A stretch of 41,753 nucleotides of DNA. It comes from Acidimicrobiia bacterium. GTDB lineage: Bacteria; Actinomycetota; Acidimicrobiia; Acidimicrobiales; CATQHL01. The notes below the pieces were generated by a model, which had not been told where the DNA came from, did no database searches, and worked only from the letters and a program-made list of their open reading frames with translations. The stretch covers positions 47,921 through 89,673 of the forward strand of contig VXXM01000089.1 in the NCBI GenBank assembly GCA_009835395.1. Direction: 5' to 3'. Of the stretch, positions 30,032-39,318 are shown one piece after another. The first letter of the stretch is position 1, and each line of letters starts with the position of its first letter. The position numbers were made by a program, and so were the translations under genes.

Positions 30032-30985
30032 GTGACAGGCGCCTTCGGATACACGGTGGCGATCGTGGTGGCGGCGTTGGCTCTGCGGCGCCTACCGGTC
30101 GAGGTGTCCCGCTGGCGGGTGCGGCGGCGCAGCCGGCTGCTTACCGAGCGGTCCGCCGGAGAGGAGGCACCCGGCGCGCCGGAGGTGCCGTCGGAGGGCG
30201 GACCGCGCGACATTCCCCGCGCACCGCGCGCCGGGCGCGCCGTCGGCCGGCTGCGGCAGAGGCTGCGGCGCGCCATGGAGGACGCCGCCGTTCCGTCCGG
30301 CGAGTCCCAGGCATTCGCCGTCTGGGGCGCGGCGGCCGGGGTGGGGACCCTGGGCGGTCTGCTCGTGGCGGGGGTGCCCGGAGCCATCGCAGGGGCGGGC
30401 GCCGGCCTGCTCGGACCGCCCGCGGCGCTGTGGGCGGCGCGCCGCCGCAGGGAGCGGCTCATCATCGAGGCGCTGCCGGACTTCCTGGAACGGGTGGCCC
30501 GCTCGCTGCGGGCCGGAGTGTCCACCGTCACCGCTCTGGAGGAGGTGCTCCCCGCAAGCGGCCCGCTCGGCGAGGAGCTCCGCAGAGTGCTGGGGGACGT
30601 TCGGGCGGGCGGTCTCCTGCCGGCGGCCCTGGACCGCTGGCGCTCCCGCTGCCGGCTTCCGGAGGTGAACCTGGCGGCCGCGGCGCTCTCCATCGGCGCC
30701 AGCACAGGCGGCCGGCGGGCGCCGGCGGTGGACGGTGTGGCGGCGACGTTGCGCGGTATGCGGGCCACGCAGCGCGAGGTCGCCTCGCTGGCCCAGCAGG
30801 GGCGCCTGTCGGGGCTGCTGATCGCACTGCTGCCCCTCTGCTTCGTGGGGATGTCGGCGATGGTCGACAGCGGCTCGGTCCTGGCGCTCTACGGAACCCC
30901 GCTCGGGACGTTCTGTCTCGTTGCCGGGGGCCTCCTGAACCTCGTGGCGTTCGTCTGGATGCACCGGATCACACGGCTGTCATGA
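30032..30985 (+). CDS. tadB: Tad pilus platform protein TadB
   Basis: Inner-membrane type II secretion F-family protein, 317 aa. It has N-terminal membrane helix (FGYTVAIVVAALAL), a second hydrophobic region near residues 90-130, a cytoplasmic F domain (FLERVARSLRAGVSTVTALEEVL) and C-terminal helices (LLIALLPLCFVGMSAM and LVAGGLLNLVAFVWM). GTG at 30032 is chosen because GGAGG lies 8 nt upstream; the frame is open further up but without a start signal. The stop overlaps the tadC start as ATGA. Confidence 0.9.
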   Translation: MTGAFGYTVAIVVAALALRRLPVEVSRWRVRRRSRLLTERSAGEEAPGAPEVPSEGGPRDIPRAPRAGRAVGRLRQRLRRAMEDAAVPSGESQAFAVWGAAAGVGTLGGLLVAGVPGAIAGAGAGLLGPPAALWAARRRRERLIIEALPDFLERVARSLRAGVSTVTALEEVLPASGPLGEELRRVLGDVRAGGLLPAALDRWRSRCRLPEVNLAAAALSIGASTGGRRAPAVDGVAATLRGMRATQREVASLAQQGRLSGLLIALLPLCFVGMSAMVDSGSVLALYGTPLGTFCLVAGGLLNLVAFVWMHRITRLS

Positions 30986-31758
30986 CCGTTGTGGCGGTGG
31001 GCTGGGCACTTGCGGTGCTGTGGGGCGCGCTGCTGCTCCATGCCCCTTCGGCGGCAGTTCGGGCGCGGCTCGGCGCTCTGTCGGCCCCGAGGCCCTACCG
31101 CCGCGCCCGTCCGGTGGCGTCGCTGGGGCGAATCCTGCGGTCGACGGTGGGGCGGCAGCCCGATGCCGCCGCCGACCGGCGGGCGGGAGCGGTGGCGCTG
31201 GCGCTGCTCGCCGGTGCAACCGTCGACGTCACGCTGGGACTGGCGGCCGCCGCGCTGAGTTGGTTCGTGCTCCGCCGGCGGGCCGCGCGCCGGCGGCAGC
31301 GCGAGGCAGCGGCCGTGCTGGCGGAGCTGCCCGAGGCGGTGGACTTGTTCGCTCTCGCCGCCAGCGCGGGCCTGAGCGTGCGACTCGCCGCCGAGGCGGT
31401 GGCGCCCCGTCTCGACGGGCCCGTCGGGAGCGCGCTCGACCGGGCCGTCCGGCAGATGAGGTTCGGCGTCGAGACGGCGGAGGCCCTCGAAGCACTCCCC
31501 CGGGCACCGGCGGGCGAGCCCCTCCGGCTGCTGGTGCGCCCGCTGACCGATTCCCTGCGCTATGGCTCTGCTCTGGGACCCGCGCTCGAGCAGGCCGCGG
31601 CGGTGGCTCGCGCCGAGCGCCGGCGGCAGGCCGAGGCGGCCGCCCGGCGGATCCCGCTGCGGCTGCTGTTCCCGCTGACCCTGTGCGTCCTTCCGGCGTT
31701 CGTCCTGCTGACGATCCTGCCCACTGTGGCGCAGTCGCTGGAACTGCTGCGGTTCTGA
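30982..31758 (+). CDS. tadC: Tad pilus platform protein TadC
   Basis: Second F-family platform protein, 258 aa, starting at ATG 30982 inside the tadB stop. N-terminal hydrophobic segment VVAVGWALAVLWGALLL, a second near residues 68-90, a T2SSF domain (LPEAVDLFALAASAGLSVRLA), and C-terminal helices (RLLFPLTLCVLPAFVLLTI). Alanine content is very high and positive charges flank the helices, as usual for actinobacterial TadC. Interacts with TadB and the ATPase. Confidence 0.9.
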   Translation: MTVVAVGWALAVLWGALLLHAPSAAVRARLGALSAPRPYRRARPVASLGRILRSTVGRQPDAAADRRAGAVALALLAGATVDVTLGLAAAALSWFVLRRRAARRRQREAAAVLAELPEAVDLFALAASAGLSVRLAAEAVAPRLDGPVGSALDRAVRQMRFGVETAEALEALPRAPAGEPLRLLVRPLTDSLRYGSALGPALEQAAAVARAERRRQAEAAARRIPLRLLFPLTLCVLPAFVLLTILPTVAQSLELLRF

Positions 31759-31811
31759 CGCCACCGTCCACTGCCCGTCCACCGTTCGACAGACAACCAG
31801 GAGGACCCACG

Positions 31812-32033
31812 ATGAGCCCACTATCAGCAATCTCTCGGCCGAGGAGACTCTCGCCCGATCGCCGGCTGGGCCGGCGTGCCACCGAGGCGGGCCAGGCCAC
31901 CGCCGAATACGCCCTCGTGCTGCTCGGGGTGGCCCTCATCGCGGTACTCGTCCTGGACTGGGCGCGCAACACGAACATGGTGAGCCGGCTGCTGAACGCC
32001 GTATTCCGGTCGATCAGCAAGCTCATCACGTGA
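31812..32033 (+). CDS. Flp-type pilin precursor, DUF4244 family
   Basis: A 73-aa pilin-like peptide: a long basic leader (~29 aa, RRLSPDRRLGRRATEAG), then the prepilin-peptidase motif GQATAEYALVLLGVALIAVL with E+5-type glutamate and one membrane helix, and a short C-terminal tail (NAVFRSISKLIT). AGGAGG precedes the ATG. It is likely to be the main structural subunit of the Tad pilus. No prepilin peptidase gene is in the window, so processing must be done by a distant enzyme. Confidence 0.9.
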   Translation: MSPLSAISRPRRLSPDRRLGRRATEAGQATAEYALVLLGVALIAVLVLDWARNTNMVSRLLNAVFRSISKLIT

Positions 32034-32425
32034 GAGCGGGCGCGCCACGTGGCCGCCGGTGCCCCTCGCAACAGGGTCAGGCGACTGTGGAGTTGGCGCT
32101 GCTGACGCCGCTCCTGATGCTGATGGCCCTGTTCCTGGCGCAACTGGCACTGACCGCGCGTGACCAGATCATGGTGGTCCACAGCGCCCGCGAGGCTGCT
32201 CGGGCCGTGGCCGTCAGCAGCGATTCCAGTGTGGCGCGACCCGCCGCGCTGGCGGCCTCGCGCCTGGATCCGCAACGTCTGCGGGTGCGCGTCGAAGAAC
32301 TTCCCGGCACCGACAACGTCTCGGTCCGGCTGGACTACCGCTCCCCGGTGCGCGTCGCCCCGTTCGGGGTCGTGGTGGACGACCTGGTGCTGTCGGGGGA
32401 AGCGGTCATGCGGAGCGAACGCTGA
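32030..32425 (+). CDS. TadE-like pseudopilin
   Basis: A 131-aa protein with a basic leader, then GQATVELALLTPLLMLMALF, the TadE signature with a Glu after the processing site, followed by a periplasmic domain of ~90 residues. GTG at 32030 overlaps the pilin stop as GTGA, so the two are made in concert. It is the last gene of the Tad operon here; the second TadE/TadF and Rv3654c-like genes often present in actinobacteria were not seen. Confidence 0.9.
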   Translation: MRAGAPRGRRCPSQQGQATVELALLTPLLMLMALFLAQLALTARDQIMVVHSAREAARAVAVSSDSSVARPAALAASRLDPQRLRVRVEELPGTDNVSVRLDYRSPVRVAPFGVVVDDLVLSGEAVMRSER

Positions 32426-32522
32426 CCGGGACACGCACCGGACGCGCCGCAGCGGGAGCATGCCGTCCCGGTACTGTGAGCCCCGCAGGACCTTGCCCCA
32501 TTCCGACCTGGGACCATTGCCG

Positions 32523-32969
32523 ATGGCGGCAGCAGCAAATGACCGCGACGCGGTGGAGATCAGTATCCCGCCTCGAACCGAGTACGTGGCGATGGTGCGG
32601 AACTTCGTCGCCGAGGCGGTTGCGAGACAGGCGGGAGTGGATGCGCGGCGCCTCGAGGACCTCCGGGTCGCCGTGTCCGAAGCGGTCACCAACGCCATCG
32701 CCGCTCACGCCGCACGCCGGACCGGCGCGCCGATCAGGATCTGCTGCGTTCCCAGTCCGGGACGCGTGGAGATCGGCGTCTACGACCGGGGTGGCGGGTT
32801 CGACCCGGCGAGGGTGCCCGAGCCTCCCGAACCGACCGATCCCCACCGGTTGGAGACCGAGAAGGGCATGGGTCTGTGGCTGATGCGGATCATGTCCGAC
32901 GACCATTCGATCGCCACGAGCCGCCGCGGGACCGAGGTCCGGCTGGTGGTCCACACCTCCTCGGGCTAG
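32523..32969 (+). CDS. Anti-sigma regulatory factor, HATPase (RsbW/SpoIIAB-like)
   Basis: A 148-aa stand-alone GHKL-type ATPase domain of the anti-sigma kinase group. The N box is VSEAVTNAIAAHA, the G1 box is VYDRGGGFDP and the G2 box is KGMGLWLMRIMSDD. Such proteins bind a sigma factor and phosphorylate a STAS antagonist. The start is ATG 32523; a TACTGT -10-like element lies at 32472-32477. It stands alone between the Tad operon and nhaA. The STAS protein at 12857-13204 and the sigma factor at 26563-27498 are candidate partners; no sequence evidence links them. Confidence 0.9.
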   Translation: MAAAANDRDAVEISIPPRTEYVAMVRNFVAEAVARQAGVDARRLEDLRVAVSEAVTNAIAAHAARRTGAPIRICCVPSPGRVEIGVYDRGGGFDPARVPEPPEPTDPHRLETEKGMGLWLMRIMSDDHSIATSRRGTEVRLVVHTSSG

Positions 32970-33144
32970 CCGGCGACCGGGGCCGCTCGCTCGGTTCGCC
33001 CGGCGCCGCGGCTGCCCGCTCGACACCTGATCGGCACCTCCGGCGCCCGAACGCGACGCCGTCCGGTCCCGCGGTTGCGACGTTGGAGGGGCGGGCGAGC
33101 CGCTAGCGTGCCAGAGTCGTCGGGAGAGTCTGTCGGGGACGGTC

Positions 33145-34584
33145 ATGTCGAACAACGGGAACATCGAGGGCGACAAGGACCCGGAACCGCCGGTTCTCGA
33201 CAGGAATCCCCAGGCGGCCGCCGAGCACCACGAGAGCGGCTCGCCGCCCGACAGCAGCCTGACGTTCATCGGCCGCGACAGCGCCCTGGCCCGCACGGTG
33301 GGCCGCCCGCTGCTGCACTTCCTGCACATCGAGACCTCAGGAGGAATCCTCCTCCTGCTCGCCACCGTCGCCGCGCTCATCTGGGTGAACTCCCCCGTCG
33401 GCGACAGCTATGCCGAGTTCTGGCACACCCCCATCGAGATATCGGTGAGCGACTTCGTGGTCTTCGACGAGGATCTGCACGGCTTCGTGAACGACGCGCT
33501 CATGGCCTTGTTCTTCTTCGTGGTGGGTCTGGAGATCAAGCGCGAGTTGGTCACCGGGCGGTTGCGGAAGCCGCGCGACGCGCTGCTGCCGGCGGTCGCC
33601 GCGCTCGGCGGCATGGTGGTGCCGGCTGTGGTCTACGTGGCCTTCAACCTGGGGGGTGACAACCTCAACGGCTGGGGTGTGCCGATGGCCACCGACATTG
33701 CTTTCGCGGTCGGTGTCGTGTCCCTCGTCGGCAAGTGGATTCCGGGCTGGCTGCGCCTGTTCCTGCTGACGCTGGCGATCGTCGACGACATCGGCGCGAT
33801 CCTCGTGATCGCGATCTTCTACAGCTCCGACATATCGCTGGGATGGCTCGGGCTGGCGGCGCTCCTGTGCGTCCTGATTTCCGTGCTGACGCGGATCCGC
33901 GTCTGGCAGTGGCCCCTATACATGCTCATCGGCGTCTTCGTGTGGTGGGCCACCTTGAACTCCGGCGTCCACGCCACGATCGCCGGAGTCGCCCTCGGCC
34001 TGCTGACACCGGCCAAGCCGCTGCAGCGGGATTCCGACGCCCGTTCGATGGCCCGCTGGTTGCAGGAGAAGTCGACCATCTCGGTCACCGACATCCGCCG
34101 AGCCAATTTCGGCATCGCCGAGTCACGCTCGGTGGCCGAGCGCCTCGAGGTGGCGCTGCATCCGTACGTCAGCTATCTCATCGTGCCGGTCTTCGCCCTG
34201 GCGAACGCCGGGGTGACGCTCAGCGCCGACTCGCTGCGCGGCGCGGCGACCTCGTCGGTCACCATCGGTGTGGCCCTGGGGCTGCTGGTGGGCAAGACCG
34301 TCGGCGTGTCGGGTTTCACGCTGCTGGCCACGCGACTCGGTCTCAGTTCGTTGCCGGCCGGCGTCACCAGACTGCATGTCGTGGGAGTGTCGATCGTGGC
34401 GGGGATCGGATTCACCGTGGCACTGTTCGTGACGGCGCTGGCGTTCAACGGATCCGCGGCGGGCGACGAAGCCAAGATCGGCGTCCTGGTGGCGTCCCTG
34501 GTGGCTGCGGTGCTCGGACTGATGGTGCTGCGGATGGCCGGTCGTCGCGTTCTCGGCACGCTCGCGGCGTCCGGTCGCCGCTAG
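33145..34584 (+). CDS. nhaA: Na+/H+ antiporter NhaA
   Basis: Membrane antiporter that expels Na+ (and Li+) in exchange for protons, 479 aa with about 11-12 helices. The two ion-binding aspartates are in TLAIVDDIGAIL, and the conserved Asp of helix IV is in MATDIAFAVGV. The N-terminal ~50 residues are hydrophilic and the loop between helices VIII and IX is longer than in the E. coli protein. ATG at 33145 is in a weak context. A TAGCGT -10-like hexamer is at 33104-33109. It suggests life with notable sodium, for example a marine or brackish setting, though NhaA is widespread. Confidence 0.95.
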   Translation: MSNNGNIEGDKDPEPPVLDRNPQAAAEHHESGSPPDSSLTFIGRDSALARTVGRPLLHFLHIETSGGILLLLATVAALIWVNSPVGDSYAEFWHTPIEISVSDFVVFDEDLHGFVNDALMALFFFVVGLEIKRELVTGRLRKPRDALLPAVAALGGMVVPAVVYVAFNLGGDNLNGWGVPMATDIAFAVGVVSLVGKWIPGWLRLFLLTLAIVDDIGAILVIAIFYSSDISLGWLGLAALLCVLISVLTRIRVWQWPLYMLIGVFVWWATLNSGVHATIAGVALGLLTPAKPLQRDSDARSMARWLQEKSTISVTDIRRANFGIAESRSVAERLEVALHPYVSYLIVPVFALANAGVTLSADSLRGAATSSVTIGVALGLLVGKTVGVSGFTLLATRLGLSSLPAGVTRLHVVGVSIVAGIGFTVALFVTALAFNGSAAGDEAKIGVLVASLVAAVLGLMVLRMAGRRVLGTLAASGRR

Positions 34585-34588
34585 CCCG

Positions 34589-34594
34589 TATTTT
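34589..34594 (+). promoter_or_regulatory. Predicted -10 element, leaderless topA promoter
   Basis: TATTTT ends 7 nt before the topA ATG at 34602, only 5 bases after the nhaA stop. No Shine-Dalgarno site precedes topA. Confidence 0.5.
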
Positions 34595-34601
34595 GCTGTC
34601 C

Positions 34602-37280
34602 ATGGCCTCAGCCGCCTCGCCGAAGCGGGTCGTCATCGTCGAATCGCCCACCAAGGCCACGACGATCGCGCGCTTCCTGGACGACAGCTACACCGTGGAG
34701 TCGTCCCGCGGCCACGTGCGCGACCTCCCGACGAAGGCCGATGAGATTCCCAAGGCGTACCAGGCGGAGCCCTGGGCGCGGCTCGGAATCGACGTGGACA
34801 ACGACTTCAAGCCGCTGTACGTGCTGGACAGCGCCAAGAAGAAGGCGGTGGCGTCGCTCAAGAAGCTCGTCGCCTCGGTGGACGAGTTGTATCTGGCGAC
34901 CGACGAGGACCGCGAGGGAGAGGCGATCGCCTGGCATCTGCTCGAAGTTCTCTCGCCCCCGCCGCAGGTGACCGTGCGCCGGCTCGTGTTCCACGAGATC
35001 ACCCCCGACGCCATCCGGGCGGCGCTGGCGAACCCCCGCGACATTGATCGGCGACTCGTCGACGCCCAAGAGGCCCGCCGGCTGCTTGATCGCCTCTACG
35101 GCTACGAGGTCTCGCCCGTTCTCTGGAAGAAGGTGGCACCGCGCCTGTCGGCGGGGCGGGTGCAGAGCGTGGCCACCCGGATCGTCGTCGAGCGCGAGCG
35201 GGAGCGGATGGCGTTCGTCCCCGCCGGGTACTGGTCGCTGGAGGTCACCGCCGCCACGGGCGCCGGGGAGAGCTTCGTCATGGCGGCGACCGCGGTCGAC
35301 GGTTCCCGGATCGCCGGCGGCCGCGACTTCGGCGCCGACGGGAACCCGAAGAGCACCGATGTCGTCGTCCTCGACGAGGCGGCGGCTCGCCGGATCGGGG
35401 CCGATCTGGAAGGCGGAGCCGCGGAGGTGACCTCCGTGACCGCCAAGCCGTACCGGCGGCGGCCAGCCGCGCCGTTCATCACCTCGACACTTCAGCAGGA
35501 GGCCGGGCGGAGGTTGCGACTCTCGGCCTCGGCGGCCATGCGCATCGCCCAATCGCTCTACGAACAGGGGTTCATCACCTACATGCGGACCGACTCGGTC
35601 ACCCTCTCGGACGTGGCGCTGAAGGCCGCCCGAGCCGAGGTGGCGGCGACCTACGGCAAGGAGTTCGTCGCTGGCGAGGCGCGCCGGTACCGGAGCAAGG
35701 TCCGCAATGCGCAGGAGGCGCACGAGGCCATCCGGCCGGCGGGCGAGACCTTCGCCTCACCCGAGTCGTTGCGCGGGCGACTGACCCCGGTAGAGGCGGA
35801 CGTCTACGAACTCATCTGGCGACGCACTCTCGCCTCGCAGATGACCGACGCGACCGGCGAGACGGTCACCATTGAGGCGACGTCGCAGGCAGCGGGCGGT
35901 TCGCATGTGACGCTGTCCGCCTCGGGCACGGTGATCGCCCACGAGGGGTTCAGGCGCGCCTGGGATCCGCGGCCATCCGCCGGAGCGGGAGCGGGCGCGG
36001 CGAACGGCGGACCCGAGGCCGACGAGGCACAGCGGCGCCTCCCGCAGGTCAGTGTCGGCGACACTCTCTCGCTCTCGGCGCCGGAGTTGGCCGGCCACGA
36101 GACCCAGCCGCCCGCGCGTTTCACCGAGGCCACGCTGGTCCGCCGCCTTGAGGACTTGGGGGTTGGCCGGCCCTCCACATACGCGACGATCATCACGACG
36201 ATCACCGACCGCGGCTACGTGCGCAAGAAGGGAACGGCGCTGGTACCCACATTCACCGCCTTCAGCGTCGTGAATCTGCTCGAGGGCCACTTCGGCGACT
36301 TCGTGGACTACGCCTTCACCGCCCGCATGGAGGACGACCTCGACGACATCGCCCGTGGCCGGCGGGAGTACGTGCCCTGGCTCTCGGTGTTCTATTTCGG
36401 TGCCGAGGGTCACGCCGGCCTCAAGAGCCGGGTTTCCGACAACCTCGACGAGATCGACGTGCGGGCGGTCAACGCCGTGGCGATCGGCGCCCACCCCGAC
36501 GGCCGGCCCATCGAGGCGAGGCTCGGGCGTTTCGGTCCGTACGTAAGCTGCGGCGACGAGCGCGCCCAAATCCCCGAGGACGTCTCGCCCGACGAGGTGA
36601 CCGTGGATCTGGCGCTGGAGTTGCTCAGTCGGCCATCGACCGGCCGCTCGCTGGGGACTGATCCCGCGTCCGGGTTGCCGGTCAGCGCGCGCGAGGGCCG
36701 CTACGGGCCCTACGTGCAACTGGGTCCGCCCCCCGAGACGCCGGACGCCAAGGCGGAGAAGTTCGCCTCGCTGTTCGCTTCGATGACACTCGAGGACATC
36801 ACGCTGCCCGATGCGCTGCGGCTGCTCAGCCTGCCGCGGACCGTCGGCGTGGACCCCAGCGACGGAGTCGAGGTCACCACGCAGGCCGGGCGGTTCGGCC
36901 CTTATGTGAAGAAGGGATCGGAGACCCGCTCCCTGGAGACCGAGGAGCAGATCTTCACGGTCAGCCTCGAGGACTGCCTGGCGCTCCTGGCGCAGCCACG
37001 CCGCGGGCGAGGTCGGGAGCCCAAGGCGTCGTTGCGAGACTTGGGACCCGATCCCGTCACCGGGCGGGAACTCGTCATCCGCGACGGGCGCTGGGGTCCC
37101 TACGTCAGCGACGGGCAGACCAACGCGTCGCTACGCGCCGGGGACACGCCCGAGTCGCTGACGCCCCAGCGTGCCTCCGACCTGCTGGCGGCCCGCCGTG
37201 ACGCTCCACCGCGCCAGACCCGCAAGGGAGGTTCCGGTGGATCCCGGCGCCGGAAGGGGTCTTCAGCCCGTGACGGCTGA
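34602..37280 (+). CDS. topA: DNA topoisomerase I
   Basis: Type IA topoisomerase relaxing negative supercoils, 892 aa. Toprim domain has E14 (VIVESPTKA) and D101/D103 (LATDEDREGE). SAGRVQSVATR is the core motif and Y327 in GFITYMRTDSV is the nucleophile. The C-terminus lacks zinc fingers and instead has four GRxGPYV repeats (about residues 640, 697, 762 and 827), the actinobacterial type, then a Lys/Arg-rich tail (RKGGSGGSRRRKGSS). An Ala/Gly-rich insertion near residue 460 is lineage-specific. The end overlaps the next gene by up to 44 nt. Confidence 0.97.
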   Translation: MASAASPKRVVIVESPTKATTIARFLDDSYTVESSRGHVRDLPTKADEIPKAYQAEPWARLGIDVDNDFKPLYVLDSAKKKAVASLKKLVASVDELYLATDEDREGEAIAWHLLEVLSPPPQVTVRRLVFHEITPDAIRAALANPRDIDRRLVDAQEARRLLDRLYGYEVSPVLWKKVAPRLSAGRVQSVATRIVVERERERMAFVPAGYWSLEVTAATGAGESFVMAATAVDGSRIAGGRDFGADGNPKSTDVVVLDEAAARRIGADLEGGAAEVTSVTAKPYRRRPAAPFITSTLQQEAGRRLRLSASAAMRIAQSLYEQGFITYMRTDSVTLSDVALKAARAEVAATYGKEFVAGEARRYRSKVRNAQEAHEAIRPAGETFASPESLRGRLTPVEADVYELIWRRTLASQMTDATGETVTIEATSQAAGGSHVTLSASGTVIAHEGFRRAWDPRPSAGAGAGAANGGPEADEAQRRLPQVSVGDTLSLSAPELAGHETQPPARFTEATLVRRLEDLGVGRPSTYATIITTITDRGYVRKKGTALVPTFTAFSVVNLLEGHFGDFVDYAFTARMEDDLDDIARGRREYVPWLSVFYFGAEGHAGLKSRVSDNLDEIDVRAVNAVAIGAHPDGRPIEARLGRFGPYVSCGDERAQIPEDVSPDEVTVDLALELLSRPSTGRSLGTDPASGLPVSAREGRYGPYVQLGPPPETPDAKAEKFASLFASMTLEDITLPDALRLLSLPRTVGVDPSDGVEVTTQAGRFGPYVKKGSETRSLETEEQIFTVSLEDCLALLAQPRRGRGREPKASLRDLGPDPVTGRELVIRDGRWGPYVSDGQTNASLRAGDTPESLTPQRASDLLAARRDAPPRQTRKGGSGGSRRRKGSSARDG

Positions 37281-38691
37281 GGGAGCGGCCGCCGGGCAGC
37301 GTCGCAGGTGGGCGGCCTTCCAACGGCGGGTCTTCGCCACTCCCCAGTTCTTCCGGCTCTGGTCGGCGCAAGTCGTCACCTCCACGGGCGACTGGCTGGG
37401 CTTCCTGGCCATCGCGGTGGTGGCGGCGCGCCTCGGGGCGGGCACGCCCGAGGCCGCCATCGGCGTGGTGATCGCCGCCCGCCTGGTGCCGGGCGTCTTC
37501 TTCTCGCAGGTGGCCGGTCTGCTCGCCGACCGCTTCGACCGCCGCCGCCTCATGGTCACCTGCGACCTGGCGCGGGCGGGGATCCTGCTGGCCGTGCCGC
37601 TGGTGAACAGCGTCTGGCAACTCGTCCTGGTGTCGCTGGCGCTGGAGGCGTTCACGCTGCTGTGGATCCCCGCCAAGGAAGCCTCGGTGCCGAACCTGCT
37701 CCCGGCAAAGCACCTGACCGCCGCCAACTCGTTGTCCATGTTCGCCACCTACGCAACGTTCCCCATCGCCTCACTCATCTTCGCCAGGGTGGCGGGCGCC
37801 CTGGAGAGCGCCGACCGGGAGGGATGGCTCGGGCTGCTCTACCCGGACAAGCAGGGGCCCATCTTCTACCTCGACGCCCTGACCTTCGTGGTCTCGGCGG
37901 CGCTCGTGTTCTCGTTGCCGCTGCGCCACCCCCGCGACGCGGCTCGTGCGGAGCGTCCCGCCGTGCGGTGGGAGGGGGTCTTCCGCGAGTATCGCGAGGG
38001 TTGGCGCTACGTGGTCGTGAACCCCACGGTGCGCTCGGTCAACATCGGCCTGGCGACCGCACTCATCGGCGGCGGCATGCTGATCCCGCTGGCGCTGGTG
38101 TACGCCATCGAGGTGCTCCGGGTCGGCGAGGGGGGGTTCGCCGACATCGTCACCGGGCTGAGCGCCGGCGTCGGCGTCGGCGTGGTGGTGCTGTCGCTGT
38201 TGCAGCGGCGCGTCCACAAGCACCGCGTGTTCGCCCGTTCGCTCACGGGTGCCGGTGTGTGCCTGCTGGTGGCCTCGTCGCTGGGATCGCTGCCGTGGGT
38301 GATGCTGGTGGCCGGCGCGGTCGGCGCGTGCGCCGGGGGCATGTACGTCCTGGGCTTCACCCTGCTGCACGAGCACACCGCGGACGAGGTGCGGGGACGG
38401 GTCTTCGCCGGGCTCTACTCGATCGTGCGTCTCTGTGTCGTGGTGGCGCTGGTGGTGGGTCCCCTGCTGGCGGCCCTCTTCGACCGCGTCTCCGAGGTGC
38501 TGTTCGACCGTGCGATCGACATCGGCATCGTCGTGGTGGAACTGCCGGGCGTGCGCCTGACGCTGTGGCTGGCCGGACTCACCGTGATCGTCGCCGGGCT
38601 GCTCGCCCGCCGGACCCAGCGAGCGGTGGCCGCCACCGGATCCAACGGTCCGGTCGGCGCTCCCCCCGGCGACGAGTCTCTGGAAGACTGA
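37237..38691 (+). CDS. MFS transporter
   Basis: Major facilitator superfamily protein with about 10-12 membrane helices, 484 aa from GTG 37237. The first helix region starts at FFRLWSAQVVTSTGDWLGF, and LLADRFDRRRLMVTCDLARAG is the motif A loop. It resembles the macrolide-efflux/EntS-like group (two six-helix halves, PAKEASVPNLLP). Start choice: GTG 37237 has GGGAGG 5 nt before it, inside topA; GTG 37270 is the alternative without that site. Substrate unknown. It lies inside the topA-tmk-holB block, where many actinobacteria have such a gene, so it may be there by ancestral order rather than function. Confidence 0.88.
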   Translation: MDPGAGRGLQPVTAEGAAAGQRRRWAAFQRRVFATPQFFRLWSAQVVTSTGDWLGFLAIAVVAARLGAGTPEAAIGVVIAARLVPGVFFSQVAGLLADRFDRRRLMVTCDLARAGILLAVPLVNSVWQLVLVSLALEAFTLLWIPAKEASVPNLLPAKHLTAANSLSMFATYATFPIASLIFARVAGALESADREGWLGLLYPDKQGPIFYLDALTFVVSAALVFSLPLRHPRDAARAERPAVRWEGVFREYREGWRYVVVNPTVRSVNIGLATALIGGGMLIPLALVYAIEVLRVGEGGFADIVTGLSAGVGVGVVVLSLLQRRVHKHRVFARSLTGAGVCLLVASSLGSLPWVMLVAGAVGACAGGMYVLGFTLLHEHTADEVRGRVFAGLYSIVRLCVVVALVVGPLLAALFDRVSEVLFDRAIDIGIVVVELPGVRLTLWLAGLTVIVAGLLARRTQRAVAATGSNGPVGAPPGDESLED

Positions 38692-38697
38692 CGCCTG

Positions 38698-39318
38698 ATG
38701 GGGACTGCCGGGGAGCGGGGCCGGTTCGTGGTCTTCGAAGGCGGCGAGTCAGTCGGCAAGTCCACCCAGGCTGCCTGGCTGGCGACACGCCAAGGCGCCG
38801 AACTCACCTTCGAGCCCGGGGGCACCCGGCTGGGCCAAGAGTTGCGCCGGCTGCTGCTGGACGGGGCCGGGGCGCGCCTAGACATACTCAGCGAGGCTCT
38901 GCTGATGGCAGCCGACCGGGCGCAGCACGTCGCTGAGACGATCCGCCCGGCCCTCGAGGCGGGTCGCGACCTGGTGTGCGACCGGTACATCGGCTCGTCG
39001 CTGGCCTACCAGGGGTACGGGCGCGGGCTGGACGTACCCACGGTCCGGCTGCTGTCAGAGGTTGCCACCGGTGGCCTGTGGCCCGACCTCATCGTCCTTC
39101 TGGACATGGATCCCCAGCGGGCACGGGTCCGGGGCACCGGAGGCTCCGACCGCTTCGAGGCCATGGGGATGGACTTCCACCGCCGCGTGCGGGCCGGCTA
39201 CCTGGAGCTCGCCTCGGCCGACCCCGCGCGCTGGACGGTGGTCGATGCCGATCGATCGGCCGCCGAGGTGCGCGACGACATCGCTGCTCTGGTGGCCGAA
39301 CGGCTGGGATGGGCGTGA
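38698..39318 (+). CDS. tmk: Thymidylate kinase
   Basis: Phosphorylates dTMP to dTDP, 206 aa. P-loop FEGGESVGKST (13-23, with ESV in place of the usual EGA/EGS), the DRY motif D95-R96-Y97 (CDRYIGSSLAYQGYGRGL) and the LID segment TGGSDRFEAMGMDFHRR are present. The gene begins 6 nt after the MFS stop and its end overlaps holB by 10 nt, so transcription and translation are linked with DNA replication genes, a conserved actinobacterial order. Confidence 0.95.
   Translation: MGTAGERGRFVVFEGGESVGKSTQAAWLATRQGAELTFEPGGTRLGQELRRLLLDGAGARLDILSEALLMAADRAQHVAETIRPALEAGRDLVCDRYIGSSLAYQGYGRGLDVPTVRLLSEVATGGLWPDLIVLLDMDPQRARVRGTGGSDRFEAMGMDFHRRVRAGYLELASADPARWTVVDADRSAAEVRDDIAALVAERLGWA

Noticed and set aside
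27550-30768. Long minus-strand open frame spanning selC and the Tad operon
   Set aside because: It crosses a tRNA gene and several certain genes in antisense, with low-complexity Arg/Pro/Ser-rich sequence.
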